Below, one piece after another: positions 10,766 through 22,742 of a DNA stretch of 64,000 bases (the first letter of the stretch is position 1; each line of letters begins with the position of its first letter). The translations under genes were made by a program, and so were the position numbers. The DNA comes from Lithodes maja (Eukaryota > Arthropoda > Malacostraca > Decapoda > Lithodidae): NCBI GenBank assembly GCA_037953745.1, contig JBAKBP010003200.1, forward strand, positions 94,264-158,263, in the 5' to 3' direction. Under the pieces are notes generated by a model that was not told the origin of the DNA, searched no databases, and saw only the letters and a program-made list of their open reading frames with translations.

Positions 10766-11583
10766 TTGGATGCGGAATTGAATTTCCTACACGATGAAGT
10801 GGTTTTCGGTGCGTTTTGGAAGAGTCACCAAATCGGCCTAGGTCTAGCACGGGGCAATGGTGAGTTCTAGGGGTCTAGCATTTTATTGGTAAATATATGT
10901 ATATGAAGGAAACTATTGTGTGTATTAATGCTTACTTTGAAAACACTGACGAGAGGTTAGTCGGGATGGATGGTATTCTCTATAGCCTAATAGCAAGCAG
11001 TCTCCAACGGGAGTAATATCCAAAGCAAAGTGCTGTGCTGCCTCATTCATACTTGGCTTTAGACTTCTTAATTTGGGTAGAGAGAGGTTCAACCATAGAA
11101 CTACATTGAGGCTATCTATATTTTATGGGGGAATGGATTGAGAATATATAATTGTTTACGATTGGCTGTCATTCATTACTTTAAATGTAAAAAATATACT
11201 GCATTTTGGTGGCTAGCGGTGGGGTATTGACAAACCAATCAGAACAAGAACAATAACATTCCAATCATAACATAAAACGAAGGACAAACATAATGGTAAC
11301 ATGTTACCATTCAGATTGTGGGAGTTTTTAAGGAAAGGAGAAAATTGAAGTGTAGCTGGAACAAATTGAGTATCAGTTTGCACTACTTAAGTTGGAAAAT
11401 TAAGGAAAGAACGTCGCAAACTGCAAAGCACACCTGGGGAAGGCTCCAGGTGATGTTCGCTGCAGGCTCGAGGGAGTTGTGGTATGGAGCCGAGCCAAAG
11501 ACATAATGATAACAGGCTTGCCTTGTGGAAGTGAGGAAACACAGCACCAGTATCAAAGAATTACTCAGAGTAATAAAGAGTCC
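10766..11583. other. Unassigned spacer
   Basis: No coding frame with recognisable motifs was found. It contains a perfect 18-bp palindrome at 11293-11310. I see no TIRs or LTRs bounding it apart from the TTAA MITE that starts at 11584. Confidence 0.6.
11293..11310. repeat. Perfect 18-bp palindrome
   Basis: ATGGTAACATGTTACCAT reads the same on both strands. It is isolated and its role is unknown. Confidence 0.9.
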
Positions 11584-12071
11584 TTAACCCTTAATTAGCG
11601 GCGCGCAACATAAGTCGAGTTAAATAAAGCTGGACTATGTGGCGGCGCTCGACATATATCGTGTGGCAATTTCAGCACGTAATGTTGCTGAGAGAGAGAG
11701 ACAAGTGGTGGCAGGAGAGTAGCGAGCGTATGACTGCTCCCGACCACCGCGGCGAACCTACTGACACGAATCCCACCTCCTCCCTCCCTCTCTCACTCGC
11801 TATATACGGAATTGTATGGGGAAATTGCCTAATTACATGCTTTTTGCACTCGCGTTGCACGGTTATTGCAAGAAAACTAGCCATCATAAAAGGATCGTTA
11901 TGGTGTCATTCGAAAGCTCTGTTTATGCCCTTTCAGGGATAGATACTTGTTTTACGTTCTGGGTCTTATTTAGGCATGAAAATGATCACGTAAACAGCCC
12001 TATTTTGGCTAAAAACACCCCGCTGGGCGGTACATATAAATAAACCGCATAGGCCGCTCGTAAGGTGTTAA
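11584..12071 (+). mobile_element. piggyBac-like MITE, copy 1 (TTAA-flanked)
   Basis: The 488-bp segment begins TTAACCCTTAATTAGCGGC and ends GGCCGCTCGTAAGGTGTTAA. The ends are imperfect inverted repeats bounded by TTAA, the target of piggyBac-type elements. A second copy lies inverted at 22743-23228 with high similarity across its length, including the same two TTAA borders. Short open frames in both copies give a similar peptide (SSVYALSGIDTCFT), but this follows from nucleotide similarity and matches no transposase domain I recognise, so I treat the element as non-autonomous. Confidence 0.8.
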
Positions 12072-12137
12072 AACACAGGAAGAGAAGGGCGTAAACCAGA
12101 CGTAAAGTGGCAAGACTACAACCACCACGAACAAAAC

Positions 12138-13389
12138 AATGACTGCTTTCTCTGAAATCTCCATCTTACGAGATTTCAATATTTACCACCGCCAACGGCT
12201 CTCCTCTCATTTCACAGACCAACCTGGTGAACAAACCTACACTTTTCTATCCTAAATGCAGTTAGTTCAGCACCCTACCCGTATCCCAAAATGCACTGAG
12301 GATCGGCCCAACGTTCTTGGCCTATTTCTAACCTCTAATCCTTCCGCTCAAACTGTAAATCTTCTCTGTCCGTTGGGCTCCTCCAATCACAACCTTCTCT
12401 CTGTTACCTGTCCTATCTCTCTGACCCCCCCAACCGGCGGCACTTGTGCCTTGTGGCCGACTGGGAAGCTCTTCAGCAGTACTTCTCTGATTTCCCTTGG
12501 AATGACTATTACTTCCGTGGCTGGGGACGCGCAGAGAGTGCTGATCGCATTACCAAGGGATTCCTCTTTGGCATGGAGGCATGCATTCCATTTTCTGTCT
12601 CTCTGATTAATGCATTTATTTTTGGTTTACTCATGTTAGTTCTACTGCTTTTCACAACAAGGAGGAAACATTCAAACGGTACCGTCGCCTTCAAACTCAA
12701 GAATCTGGTGCTTTTTATGTTACTGCACGGAATTAAACAAAATCTGTTCTTCGACTAGCCAAAAACTCTTTCACCAATAATATACAGTATATAATAAATG
12801 TTCTGAACTTTCCAACTCCAGCTTTCTGGCATCTAGCCAAAAACCTCTCCAACAATAATTATACTTCCTTGTCTTTCCCTCCTCTTTTTCACTCTGACGG
12901 TACCACCGTCATGTCTTCCTCTGACAAAGATAAACTCGTCGCTCAAACTTTCGCCAAAAACTACACCTTGGATTATTCCGGTGCTTTTCCCTCCCTCTTC
13001 AACCCTCTCGCACTTACTTATGCTTATTATCATAATCTCTTCAGAGTATGTACTTTCTGCTTTCTCTGGGCTTAATACTAAGAAGGCATATGGACTCGAT
13101 GGTGTTCCCCCTGTTGTACTCAAAAACTGATCTTCCTTGCTGACTCCCTGCCTAGGCAAATTCTTTCGTCTCTGCCTTTCCTCTAACGTCTTTTATTCTT
13201 GCTGGAAGTTTGGTCTCATTCAACCTGTCCCAAAGAAGGGTGACTACTCTCAACCCTCCAACTATCGTCCAATTGCTCTCATTTCTTGCATCTCTATTGT
13301 TTTTTAATCTATCCATAATTCAAATTTGTTTAAGCATTTATCTTCCCATAATCTACTTTCTTGGTCATCCTCATTTCAAGACTTCAGTG
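12138..13389 (+). pseudogene. LINE (Jockey/CR1-like) endonuclease-RT fragment, part 1
   Basis: Translation in shifting frames gives the end of an AP-type endonuclease (ILRDFNIYHRQ, then QLVQHPTRIPKCTEDRPNVL and LFLTSNPSA ... LGSSNHNLLSVTCP at about 12256-12420). A linker follows (DWEALQQYFSDFPWNDYYF, 12460-12530; FWHLAKNLSNNNYTSLSFPP, 12826-12890), then the start of the RT domain (KKAYGLDGVPPVVLKN near 13081 and NYRPIALISC near 13262). Several frameshifts and stops show it is dead. Gypsy copy C interrupts it at 13390, and the RT continues with a VALDISKAF motif at 22590. A related fragment lies on the minus strand at 40443-41540. Confidence 0.85.
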
Positions 13390-15094
13390 TGTGACGCCTC
13401 CCGGCGTTGGCAGAATGGTTGCGTGGGGCATTGCAGCTCGCTAGCGCTCGCCAGGATGGGGGGATGGGCTACAGTTGTCCTAGAATGATCTGCTTTATGT
13501 CATTAGTGTCGTGTTGCCACAGACAGTCTAGAAATGATCTTTGTTTTGGTCTGTGACCGCGCCTTATATTTTATATTCGCTATAATATAAATGTTGCTTG
13601 TGTGGGAGGCGAGCGAGAGAGGGTGAGAGGGTACACCCGGCAGCGAGGTGAGCTATCACGCGGCTCGCTTGGGCGCCGACGGCGCTGGCGGCCGGGTGGT
13701 CAACTAGTCCCTTCCCGTCGCGGCCTCATGTTTTTTACCAGCTCAGAGCTGGCCTGACACGCGTACCACCTACATCCTTTGCAATTCTGTCCCCCATACT
13801 CGCCACTTTGCATACTATTTCTCTCTCTCGACTTCTCCTTTCTCATTCTCTAATCTTTATTAAACTCAACATCCCTTCTGGTTTCAGCATAGACGTTCAC
13901 CGTCGACCAGTCGTATTATACGCGAAGCTCTCAGATATTTCCCTGTATTAGGTTAAGGAGGTATTATGCTTTATTGAGGTTGGAGAGACGGACTTTTCCG
14001 TGTGTGTCCTCTCTCGGGAAGGTTGTAGACCGGTATATGTCTCCCTGGCAAGGTGTTGAGTGATTCTGCTTGGTTATTTAAAGCTAGACTAGGGGTAAGG
14101 TTACTGTGTCGTTGTCTCCGATGTGTACAGTGTTAGCTAAGCCCTGCACGACATCGACAGGTACTGTGGGAGCCTAAGTTGTCTTCGGGTGGGTTTACTT
14201 TGCGAGCACAGCGCTGTGGTGTGAGAGGGCCATAGCCTATCCCTCACAACATAGTGCTGCCTTTTGTGTTGACTTCTGAGGGATCGCCAGGATAGAACTA
14301 GGTACTAGAGACCTAGATTTATCAAGAGAGCATCCCCGTCATATAACGTAATCTTCATTATACCACCTTCGGACAACGTTAGGCTACGAGCCGCATGCTC
14401 GCCCATTGTTGCCCTGCCTTGATACCCCAGCTAGACTTTATTAACTGAGCAGACACTGGTTAGAGATAAGCCCCCATTATTATATGTATGCAACATTATT
14501 ATTCACTGCACTTTTGAGCCGAGGTTGTTGTTGAGTTGCACAACCCTAGTAGGCTGTTGCGTTGTGTCCCGAAGTATTTCTTTAGTTGTCGAGCATTACT
14601 ACCTTTGCGCAGTCTTTATTATTCGCCTGCCTATTATTACTATATGTCCTAGCATTTATTGTGACCCGTATTCTGCATTATAATTGTTCAAGATTCTTTA
14701 CGAACATATTCCCAGCATCAGACTTATTTCAGAAGTTTCCAGTTGATGTTGCAGGACTAGCATTGCACTTTCTTTAATACAGGAGTGCCAGTTATTTGAG
14801 TATCTACCGTAACGTTAATTAATCACGTTAACTATCTTTTCTTTGTGTAACATAATCGAGTAATCTTTTACTGTTTGAGAATGGGCTGTTTCATTGAGCG
14901 TCAGCCTAGTGTGTGTGCACCAGTTACCGAGTCATAGGATGCCTCGTTGTCCAGGCACGACTCAGGGCGGTAATGGTGTTTTGTTTTCCAGTGTTTAAGG
15001 CAGGGGTTGGATCTAGTGTTACCGTTGTTGCATTTTCCCATTATCTAGTCCAATGTTGAAGAGCCCTGTGTCTTTGAGAACCTGGATCGTAACA
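13390..15094 (+). repeat. 5' LTR of gypsy copy C (1705 bp)
   Basis: TGTGACGCCTCCC start and GTAACA end. It is identical in length to 20878-22582. The primer-binding site TGGCGACCTAGC begins at 15097. A block near 14920-14985 (ACCGAGTCATAGGATGCC) is shared, with changes, with the LTR of copy D. Confidence 0.96.
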
Positions 15095-15096
15095 AA

Positions 15097-15114
15097 TGGC
15101 GACCTAGCTCAGGA
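15097..15114 (+). promoter_or_regulatory. Primer-binding site of copy C
   Basis: TGGCGACC begins two bases after the LTR, the same core as in copies B and D. Complementarity to a tRNA-Arg 3' end is inferred. Confidence 0.7.
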
Positions 15115-15312
15115 TCTTGTGAACTAAGAGATAATTGCAGGATTGTTGTGGTCATTTGTTTTATTGAGGAATATAGTGGGCACGTAAATTTTTTTTGGCA
15201 AAGTAGTATAGCACTTGAGAGTCTTCAGACATTTTTGGCAAGTGAATAGTGCTACATAAGAGTTTGGGGTACTTCTTTTCTGAATATTGTGGTGAGAATT
15301 TTTTTGAGCATC

Positions 15313-17946
15313 ATGTCTTATACCGGGTCAGAGGAGAATGGAGACACAGTACGTAACGTCGAAACTGAGGAACAGCAGCATGATGAAAGGGTTAATCGGG
15401 TGAACTGTGAGGAGGATGCTAGGATATTTTTGCAATGGCCTGTTACTGCCGAGCGGTTGGAGGGTATGGATCGGTACGGTCTTCAATGCCTGGCCACAGC
15501 TATCGGTCATGCGGTTACTAGCAGCATGACCAAGGATAACTTGATAACGTGTGTACTGGGCAGGGTGACTGGTGAGCGAGAGGGGTTGAGTGCTCAGAGC
15601 CCTTCGGCCATGCTTCCCCTACACTCGACTCCCAGCCATCCCAGTAGTTTGCCGACCCCGGGTACGCTTCCGCAGTTGGGTGGTGACTGGCAGGGTGGGT
15701 TGCCCCTGGGGGGACCACCGGTAATTTCAAACATTGTAGCACCTTCACCTCCTCAAGGGTTATCTCCAGAATTATTGTTTAAGCTCGAATTAGCTAAGCT
15801 TCAGCATCAGCAGCAATTAGAATTAGCCAAGATAGAAGAGAGAAAAACTATCAGTCAAGCAAAAATCCAAGCTGAGTCGACTAGGTACTGTGCCGACATG
15901 GATGTAGAGAAGTCGCGAGTAGAGACAACGGGACAGCGACTTGGGGCTGGTAACCGTGTTCATGAGCAGTCTCTCTCGCACTTATTGAAACTGGTTCCAG
16001 TGTTTGATGAGAGTGGTGTAACAGAATTTTTCACACGCTTTGAGAAGAAGTGCCAGGAACACCAGTGGCCAGAGAATAAATGGGCAGCACTTGTATCCTC
16101 TAGATTAATAGGCAAGGGTCTTAAAGCCTACGATGCGTTGCCTATAGAGTCTTGTATTATCTATGAGGAACTCAAGGAGGCTGTCCTGAGAGCATACGAA
16201 CTACAACCAGAGACGTACAGGTTGAAGTTCCGGGGTGTTACCAAGGGTCGGGAGAGCACCTTTTTGGAGCATGCCCGGGAGCTGTCCGATGCTTTTGGGA
16301 ATTGGCTGAGGTCGGAGAAAGCTACTACGTTTGATGACATTAAACAGTTGGTGCTTTTAGAGCAGTTTTTCAAATGCACGGGCGGCGACCTGACGTTAAA
16401 CCTTAAAGAAAAGCAACCAAAAACTCTACAGGAGGCAGCTGAGATGGCTGACCTCCGGCTATCACTAATTCGTGGGTACGGGTCTGCCCAGCGTAGTGAG
16501 GCAGGTAACAAGGGGCGTGACGCCCCACCCCCCCGAGTTAGTGATATACCTTATGCAAACAAGTACAAGAGCCATGATACCAAGACTGACCACAAGACTA
16601 GCACCGTCCCATTTAAGAAGGAGCCGGGCCCTTCCCAGTACCAAGGGAAGCCCAAAGGGGAGTTGGAGTGTTATCATTGTCATAAAAAGGGGCACTTTGC
16701 AAGAGTCTGTCCTAGCAAACCACCTACAGCAGCTGTGTCTTTGGCCTGCAACATTGGTGTGTCTCCGAAGTCATCTGAGTTTGCCCGGGGCAGTTCGTCA
16801 GAGGCTGAGGCACAGCCAATGCAGAAGCACCTGGGAGGCTCGAACCCTGCTCAGGATGTTTTTTGCGACCATAGAGGGCGGGGTTGCGTGATGTGGGCGG
16901 GGCGCAAGCATGGAGTAGAGGTCTTGCGTGATACAGGTGCTTCCCAGACTCTGATGAAAAACTTGACTGGCTACCCTATAAACGCGGCTCGGGTGGTGGT
17001 GGTGCAGGGTATTAATGCAACTCGGTCATACCCGCTGGTGCGGTTGGAGTTGGAGGTGGATGGTGTGGCACGTGAATTGGATGTCGGGATTGTGGAGAAG
17101 CTACCAGTGGAGGGCGTCGACCTTCTTCTCGGCAACGACTTTGCAATGCCCGCTTCTGAGGTTCTACCCTTAGTCGTTGCCGAGAGGCCGGCCGACGTGA
17201 GTAGGGAAGACCAAGAGTGGGTCGAGCGGTGCCAGACACAACCCATGGCGTGTGTTGTCACCCGAGCTCGGGCAGCTAAAGTGTCACAGCCTAGTCCTCC
17301 GTCTTCAGACCAGCGGAGGAACGATCAACAGGAGGAAGCTAAAGCTGGAGTTGGTTTTAAGAGTTTTGACTCGGCGGCTCTCCTGGGTGATTCAATATTA
17401 GCACCATTACTTAATTCTGGAGTAGCCCCTGGGCCTGTCATCGAGAGTGACGAGGCTGGGCATGACGAGTCTCCACGACAGCAACGTTATGTACATCGAG
17501 AGAGACAGAGGGAGCAGCCCAGTATCGGGGAAGGTCATGCATTGCTCCGGGAGCAGTTAGATCGCTTGGCACCCTCAGATATACGTCGGTTGCAACTAGA
17601 GGACCCTGAGCTCCAAACGTGTGCTAATGGAGCTGTAGAGCTCGACGAGGACGGCGATGCACAGCCAGGAGATTTTTTTTATTTAGAAGGCATCCTCTAT
17701 AGGCGTTTTCAAGACCCTAAACGTAGTTGGCAAGAGGGGTCCGGAGTAGTGGACCAGTTGGTGGTGCCACGGGAGTGCAGGGATAGCCTGCTGAGGTTGT
17801 TGCATGACATACCACTGGCAGGATATCTAGGGGTGAGAAAAACGGTGGCGGCTTTAGAATTTTTTTTTTTGGTGGCCGGGGTTGAAGGGGCAGGTGGTAA
17901 CCTGGATAGCAAGGTGTTATACGTGCCAGAGGGTTGGAAAACCTAA
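15313..17946 (+). pseudogene. Copy C Gag-protease-integrase N-terminus
   Basis: The first ATG consistent with relatives is at 15313 (MSYTGSEENG). In order it encodes a SAP-like segment (YGLQCLATAIG ... TKDNLITCVLG), a Gln/Glu-rich coiled coil, a capsid ending in a SCAN-like LVLLEQFFKCTGG ... EAAEMADLRL segment (about 16340-16470), a CCHC knuckle (CYHCHKKGHFARVC, 16669-16710), and an aspartic protease in the same frame as Gag (DTGASQT at 16930, LLLGNDF near 17119). The start of the integrase zinc domain follows. The second zinc-binding His is replaced by Tyr (TAT at 17824-17826). The frame is lost in a long T run at about 17860-17872 and stops at 17946. Gag and protease in one frame argue that the break in copy B is a lesion. 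Confidence 0.9.
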
Positions 17947-18526
17947 CCAAACAATTCCGAGAGCCCCGTTGCACCCCATTCCTGTCAGTGGACCGCCCTT
18001 CAGTAAAGTCATCATTGATATGGTCGGACCCCTAACCCCTACTAGTGCCGGTAATAAATTTCTATTAACTATCATGGATGTGGCCACTCGTTATCCTGAT
18101 GCACATCCAATGAGAAATGGCACGGCGAAAACTGTTGTCCGGAACCTGCTCTTGTATTGCTCGCGGTATGGTTACCCGCAAGAGGTGCAATCGGACCAAG
18201 GTTCTAATTTTACCTCTAATCTGTTCAAACAAACTATGATTCAGCATGGCATCAGCACTGTCGTCTCTTCTGCGTATCACCCGGAGAGTCAAGGGGTGTT
18301 GGAGAGGTGGCACGCCACGCTGAAAAGCATGCTTCGATGTTATTGCGCAGAGAACGGAAAGGATTGGGACCTTGGTCTGCCGTATGCTTTGTTCGCGGCA
18401 AGAGAAGTACCTGGAGAGAGTTTCGGTTTCAGTCCGAATGAGCTTGTTTTCGGGCATCAGGTGAGGGGCCCTCTCCACATGGTGAAGGAGATTTGGAGGG
18501 TACCGCTAAGCCATGTTCTATGTTGA
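17882..18526 (+). pseudogene. Copy C integrase catalytic core
   Basis: After the T-run slip the integrase continues in another frame: CYTCQRVGKPNQ (the CxxC half of the zinc motif), VIIDMVGPL, TIMDVATRYPDAHPM, EVQSDQGSNFTS and YHPESQGVLERWHATLKSML, giving D, D and E of the catalytic triad. The frame ends at VKEIWRVPLSHVLC because of an indel near 18500; the next piece overlaps from 18493. Confidence 0.9.
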
Positions 18527-19089
18527 GATACGTCCTCGAGAGCAGAGAGAGAATGCTTAGAAGTCTGGAGCTGGCCGGGCGTAATTTGGTGAGTTCGCAG
18601 GCCCGTATGAAGGACAGGTACGATACTAAGGCGAAACTCCGGGAATTTCAGGTAGGTCAAGAGGTGTTGGTCCTGTTGCCTTTGGCAGGTCATCCCCTGG
18701 CTGCCAAGTACGCTGGGCCTTATCGGGTGGTGTCAAAGATCTCCGATCTAGATTACCTCGTTGCCACTCCAGACCGGAAGAAGCGTAACCAACTATGCCA
18801 CATTAATTTGTTGAAGGAGTATGTGAGGCGCCCACCTGAGTCACTAGCTGTCCCTGTGTTGACCTGCTGCGGTCATGGTGGAGAAGGAGAGGGGGGCAGC
18901 AATGATCAGGTGGATGATAACTGGGATTGTCATGTCTCGGCTGATCAGTGGGCGGGGAATTCGAGCCAATGTGCGCATGATGCTGGCGCACCTGCCGGAG
19001 GAACAGCAGGTGGCAGTGCAGCGCCTGTTCGATTCATACCCCACTGTATTTGCCGAGCACCCAGGCCTCACTACTCAAGCGGTGCATGA
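18493..19089 (+). pseudogene. Copy C integrase C-terminus and linker
   Basis: This matches the corresponding region of copies B and D: LRYVLESRERM, then REFQVGQEVLVLLPL and SDLDYLVATPDRKKRNQLCHINLLKEYV, typical of a gypsy integrase C-terminal domain. A further frameshift near 18970 (after ADQWAGNSSQ) moves the reading to the RT frame. Confidence 0.85.
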
Positions 19090-20374
19090 CGTCGATGTAG
19101 GAGAGCACCCCCCCTTCAAGTCGATACCTTATCGGGTGCCACCCATTAAACTCCCAGCGCTCAGGGATGAGCTGGAGTATATGCTGGCGAGAGGCTTGAT
19201 CGAGAAGGGGGCAGTACGGTGGACTTCTGTCACTCTGCAGCCCAAACCTGATGGAAAAGTTCGGTTCTGCATTGACTTTAGGCGGTTGAACGGGTTGACC
19301 CCCACCAATGCATATCCTCTTCCCCAGGTGGATGACAGTGTGGATAAGATCGGGAAAGCAAGGTACTTGACCAAGGTAGACCTCGTCAAAGGCTACTGGC
19401 AAGTACCACTGTCTGAGCGGGCTAAAGAGGTGTGCGGGTTTGTGGTGGATGGCAGTACTTACCGTTGCAACGTGATGCCATATGGTCTGAAAAATGCACC
19501 GGCCACTTTCCAGAGCTTAATGAACAACATCGTAGCAGACATCCCAAACTGTACTGTCTACCTTGATGACGTGATCATTTATGACAACGATTTCCAAAGT
19601 CACTGTGAGCACATAGAAGCCTTATTTAGTCAACTTAGTAAAGCAGGCTTGGTGGTTAATCTGGGCAAGTGTGACTTTGTGCAAGCCACGGTGCAGTATC
19701 TGGGGTTTGTGGTTGGGTTAGGGCAGGTGAGCCCGCCCCAACAGAAGATACAGGCTATCGACTTGTTCCCCAGGCCGACCTCCAAGCGGCAGATCATGAG
19801 ATTTTTGGGCATGATTGGGTATTACCGCCGCTTTATAAGAGGCTATTCTACTGTGTTAGCTCCTTTGACAGATCTACTAGCCAAAGATAAAAAGTTCCGC
19901 TGGGCACCTGAGTGTGAGCAGGCGTTTCGAGTAGTTAAACACCTTTTATGCACTCACCCTATCCTCAGGGCCCCGGACTTTGAACGACCATTTCAGTTGG
20001 CGACTGATGCCAGCGGAGTAGGGGCTGGTGCCGTACTTTTGCAGACAGACGAGGAAGGTCTTGAGCATCCAGTCAGTTTCTTTTCAAAGAAATTGAATTC
20101 AGCACAGAAAAACTATTCGGTTGTTGAAAAGGAACTGTTGGCAATCGTGTTAGCGCTCAGACACTTTGAGGTCTATGTTCCTGCCTATGGGCCAGTCGTG
20201 GTAGTGTATACCGACCACCACCCGCTTAAATTCCTCAATCAATTCCACAACCGGAATATGAGGCTGACCAGATGGTCGCTCATGTTGCAAGAGTACAACT
20301 TAGACATTCGCCATATTGCCGGTTGTGAGAATGTGATTGCGGACTGTTTGTCGCGGGTGGAGGATCCGGGGTAG
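18950..20374 (+). pseudogene. Copy C reverse transcriptase and RNase H
   Basis: The frame used from about 18970 reads HLPEEQQVAVQRLFDSYP, then an RT with VRFCIDFRRLNGLTPTNAYPLP, KGYWQVPLSERAKEVCGF and an intact YLDD box (codons 19559-19570). The RT connection and RNase H follow (LATDASGVGAGAVL, YTDHHPLKFLNQF), ending at ADCLSRVEDPG. One residue (Pro) is missing in RWTSVTLQPK relative to copies B and D, a 3-bp deletion near 19226. Unlike copies A and B there is no stop after the YLDD box. This is the best-preserved RT-RNase H of the window. Confidence 0.92.
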
Positions 20375-20877
20375 GCTACCACAGTCTGTTGGTATAGCCT
20401 CCTGTCTTGGCTCGCGGTGTATTTTTGCGCTGGTGCTTGTTGGCTCGCGTGTGTAGCATCAGCGTAGGGTCGCAGGGCAGGAGTTGTTGGCTTTGATTCA
20501 AAGAAAATTAGGCTACATCTATAGTAGCCGCCAAAAACAACATTAAAATAAAATATGAAAAATTAAATAAAAACTCTTTCTTTTTGATAATTAATTTTAA
20601 GATAATATTGTAGCTGAGTACTGAGTGCAGATGATTTTCCCTCAGTAGGCTGTGCTTCTTAAAGCTCGCTCTGGGAGCACAATGTTATGAATTAATGTAT
20701 TATATTTGGGAAGGGTGATAAGATTTTTTGTATATATAAATGTTGTTGTATTTTTTTTTGAGGAGACTGAGCTTGCATTCCATGAGTGGCAGAGTGGTTA
20801 GGAGTGGCAGATTCTAGCGACATTCTGTCTGTTCAGATATGGGCCCATGGTTGAGTGTCCCATATCTTGGGGGGGGG
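20375..20877 (+). other. Copy C 3' spacer and polypurine tract
   Basis: About 500 bp without a convincing frame. It ends in CATATCTTGG followed by a G run (tract about 20864-20877) directly before the LTR. No env. Confidence 0.75.
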
Positions 20878-22582
20878 TGTGACGCCTCCCGGCGTTGGCA
20901 GAATGGTTGCGTGGGGCATTGCAGCTCGCTAGCGCTCGCCAGGATGGGGGGATGGGCTACAGTTGTCCTAGAATGACCTGCTTTATGTCATTAGTGTCGT
21001 GTTGCCACAGACAGTCTAGAAATTATCTTTGTTTTGGTCTGTGACCGCGCCTTATATTTTATATTCGCTATAATATAAATGTTGCTTGTGTGGGAGGCGA
21101 GCGAGAGAGGGTGAGAGGGTACACCCGGCAGCGAGGTGAGCTATCACGCGGCTCGCTTGGGCGCTGACGGCGCTGACGGCCGGGTGGTCAACTAGTCCCT
21201 TCCCGTCGTGGCCTCATGTTTTTTACCAGCTCAGAGCTGGCCTGACACGCGTACCACCTACATCCTTTGCAATTCTGTCCCCCATACTCGCCACTTTGCA
21301 TACTATTTCTCTCTCTCGACTTCTCCTTTCTCATTCTCTAATCTTTATTAAACTCAACATCCCTTCTGGTTTCAGCATAGACGTTCACCGTCGACCAGTC
21401 GTATTGTACGCGAAGCTCTCAGATATTTCCCTGTATTAGGTTAAGGAGGTATTATGCTTTATTGAGGTTGGAGAGACGGACTTTTCCGTGTGTGTCCTCT
21501 CTCGGGAAGGTTGTAGACCGGTATATGTCTCCCTGGTAAGGTGTTGAGTGATTCTGCTTGGTTATTTAAAGCTAGACTAGGGGTAAGGTTACTGTGTCGT
21601 TGTCTCCGATGTGTGCAGTGTTAGCTAAGCCCTGCACGACATCGACAGGTACTGTGGGAGCCTAAGTTGTCTTCGGGTGGGTTTACTTTGCGAGCACAGC
21701 GCTGTGGTGTGAGAGGGCCATAGCTTATCCCTCACAACATAGTGCTGCCTTTTGTGTTGACTTCTGAGGGATCGCCAGGATAGAACTAGGTACTAGAGAC
21801 CTAGATTTATCAAGAGAGCATCCCCGTCATATAACGTAATCTTCATTATACCACCTTCGGACAACGTTAGGCTACGAGCCGCATGCTCGCCCATTGTTGC
21901 CCTGCCTTGATACCCCAGCTAGACTTTATTAACTGAGCAGACACTGGTTAGAGATAAGCCCCCATTATTATATGTATGCAACATTATTATTCACTGCACT
22001 TTTGAGCCGAGGTTGTTGTTGAGTTGCACAACCCTAGTAGGCTGTTGCGTTGTGTCCCGAAGTATTTCTTTAGTTGTCGAGCATTACTACCTTTGCGCAG
22101 TCTTTATTATTCGCCTGCCTATTATTACTATATGTCCTAGCATTTATTGTGACCCGTATTCTGCATTATAATTGTTCAAGATTCTTTACGAACATCTTCC
22201 CAGCATCAGACTTATTTCAGAAGTTTCCAGTTGATGTTGCAGGACTAGCATTGCACTTTCTTTAATACAGGAGTGCCAGTTATTTGAGTATCTACCGTAA
22301 CGTTAATTAATCACGTTAACTATCTTTTCTTTGTGTAACATAATCGAGTAATCTTTTACTGTTTGAGAATGGGCTGTTTCATTGAGCATCAGCCTAGTGT
22401 GTGTGCACCAGTTACCGAGTCATAGGATACCTCGTTGTCCAGGCACGACTCAGGGCGGTAATGGTGTTTTGTTTTCCAGTGTTTAAGGCAGGGGTTGGAT
22501 CTAGTGTTACCGTTGTTGCATTTTCCCATTATCTAGTCCAATGTTGAAGAGCCCTGTGTCTTTGAGAACCTGGATCGTAACA
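20878..22582 (+). repeat. 3' LTR of gypsy copy C (1705 bp)
   Basis: TGTGACGCCTCCC start, GTAACA end. It has about a dozen differences from the 5' LTR. AGTG follows directly at 22583-22586. Confidence 0.96.
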
Positions 22583-22742
22583 AGTGAGACTTTTTCTGTT
22601 GCTCTAGACATATCGAAAGCCTTCAAACTCTAAACTCTTCAGACTCTAGTCTGGCATAAATCTCTAATGTCCAAACTACTCTCCTTCGGTTTTCTATCCC
22701 TCTATCTGTGCCTTTGTCTCTAATTTCCATTCTGACGATTCC
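22583..22742 (+). pseudogene. LINE RT fragment, part 2
   Basis: It continues the LINE cut at 13389: ETFSVALDISKAFKL, then VWHKSLMSKLLSFGF, corresponding to the RT palm entry motif with its Asp (LDISKAF). It is cut again at 22742, and the next RT codons (IAAVMDGH, SSVPQGSVLS) resume at about 25134. Confidence 0.85.

Larger units (their letters stand above)
13390..22582 (+). mobile_element. Gmr1-like Ty3/gypsy element, copy C (family 2), complete
   Basis: Two 1705-bp LTRs (13390-15094 and 20878-22582) flank a Gag-PR-IN-RT-RNaseH internal region. The 4-bp sequence AGTG occurs immediately left (13386-13389) and right (22583-22586), giving a clean target-site duplication. The insertion splits a LINE reverse-transcriptase reading frame, so the empty-site sequence is interpretable. 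The LTRs differ at about a dozen positions (about 0.7 percent), so the insertion is recent. The coding region has three frameshifts. Confidence 0.96.

Noticed and set aside
11816..12043. Similar small peptides encoded in both TTAA MITE copies (11816-12043 and 22743-22976)
   Set aside because: Similarity is explained by nucleotide identity of the MITE; length and motifs do not fit a transposase.
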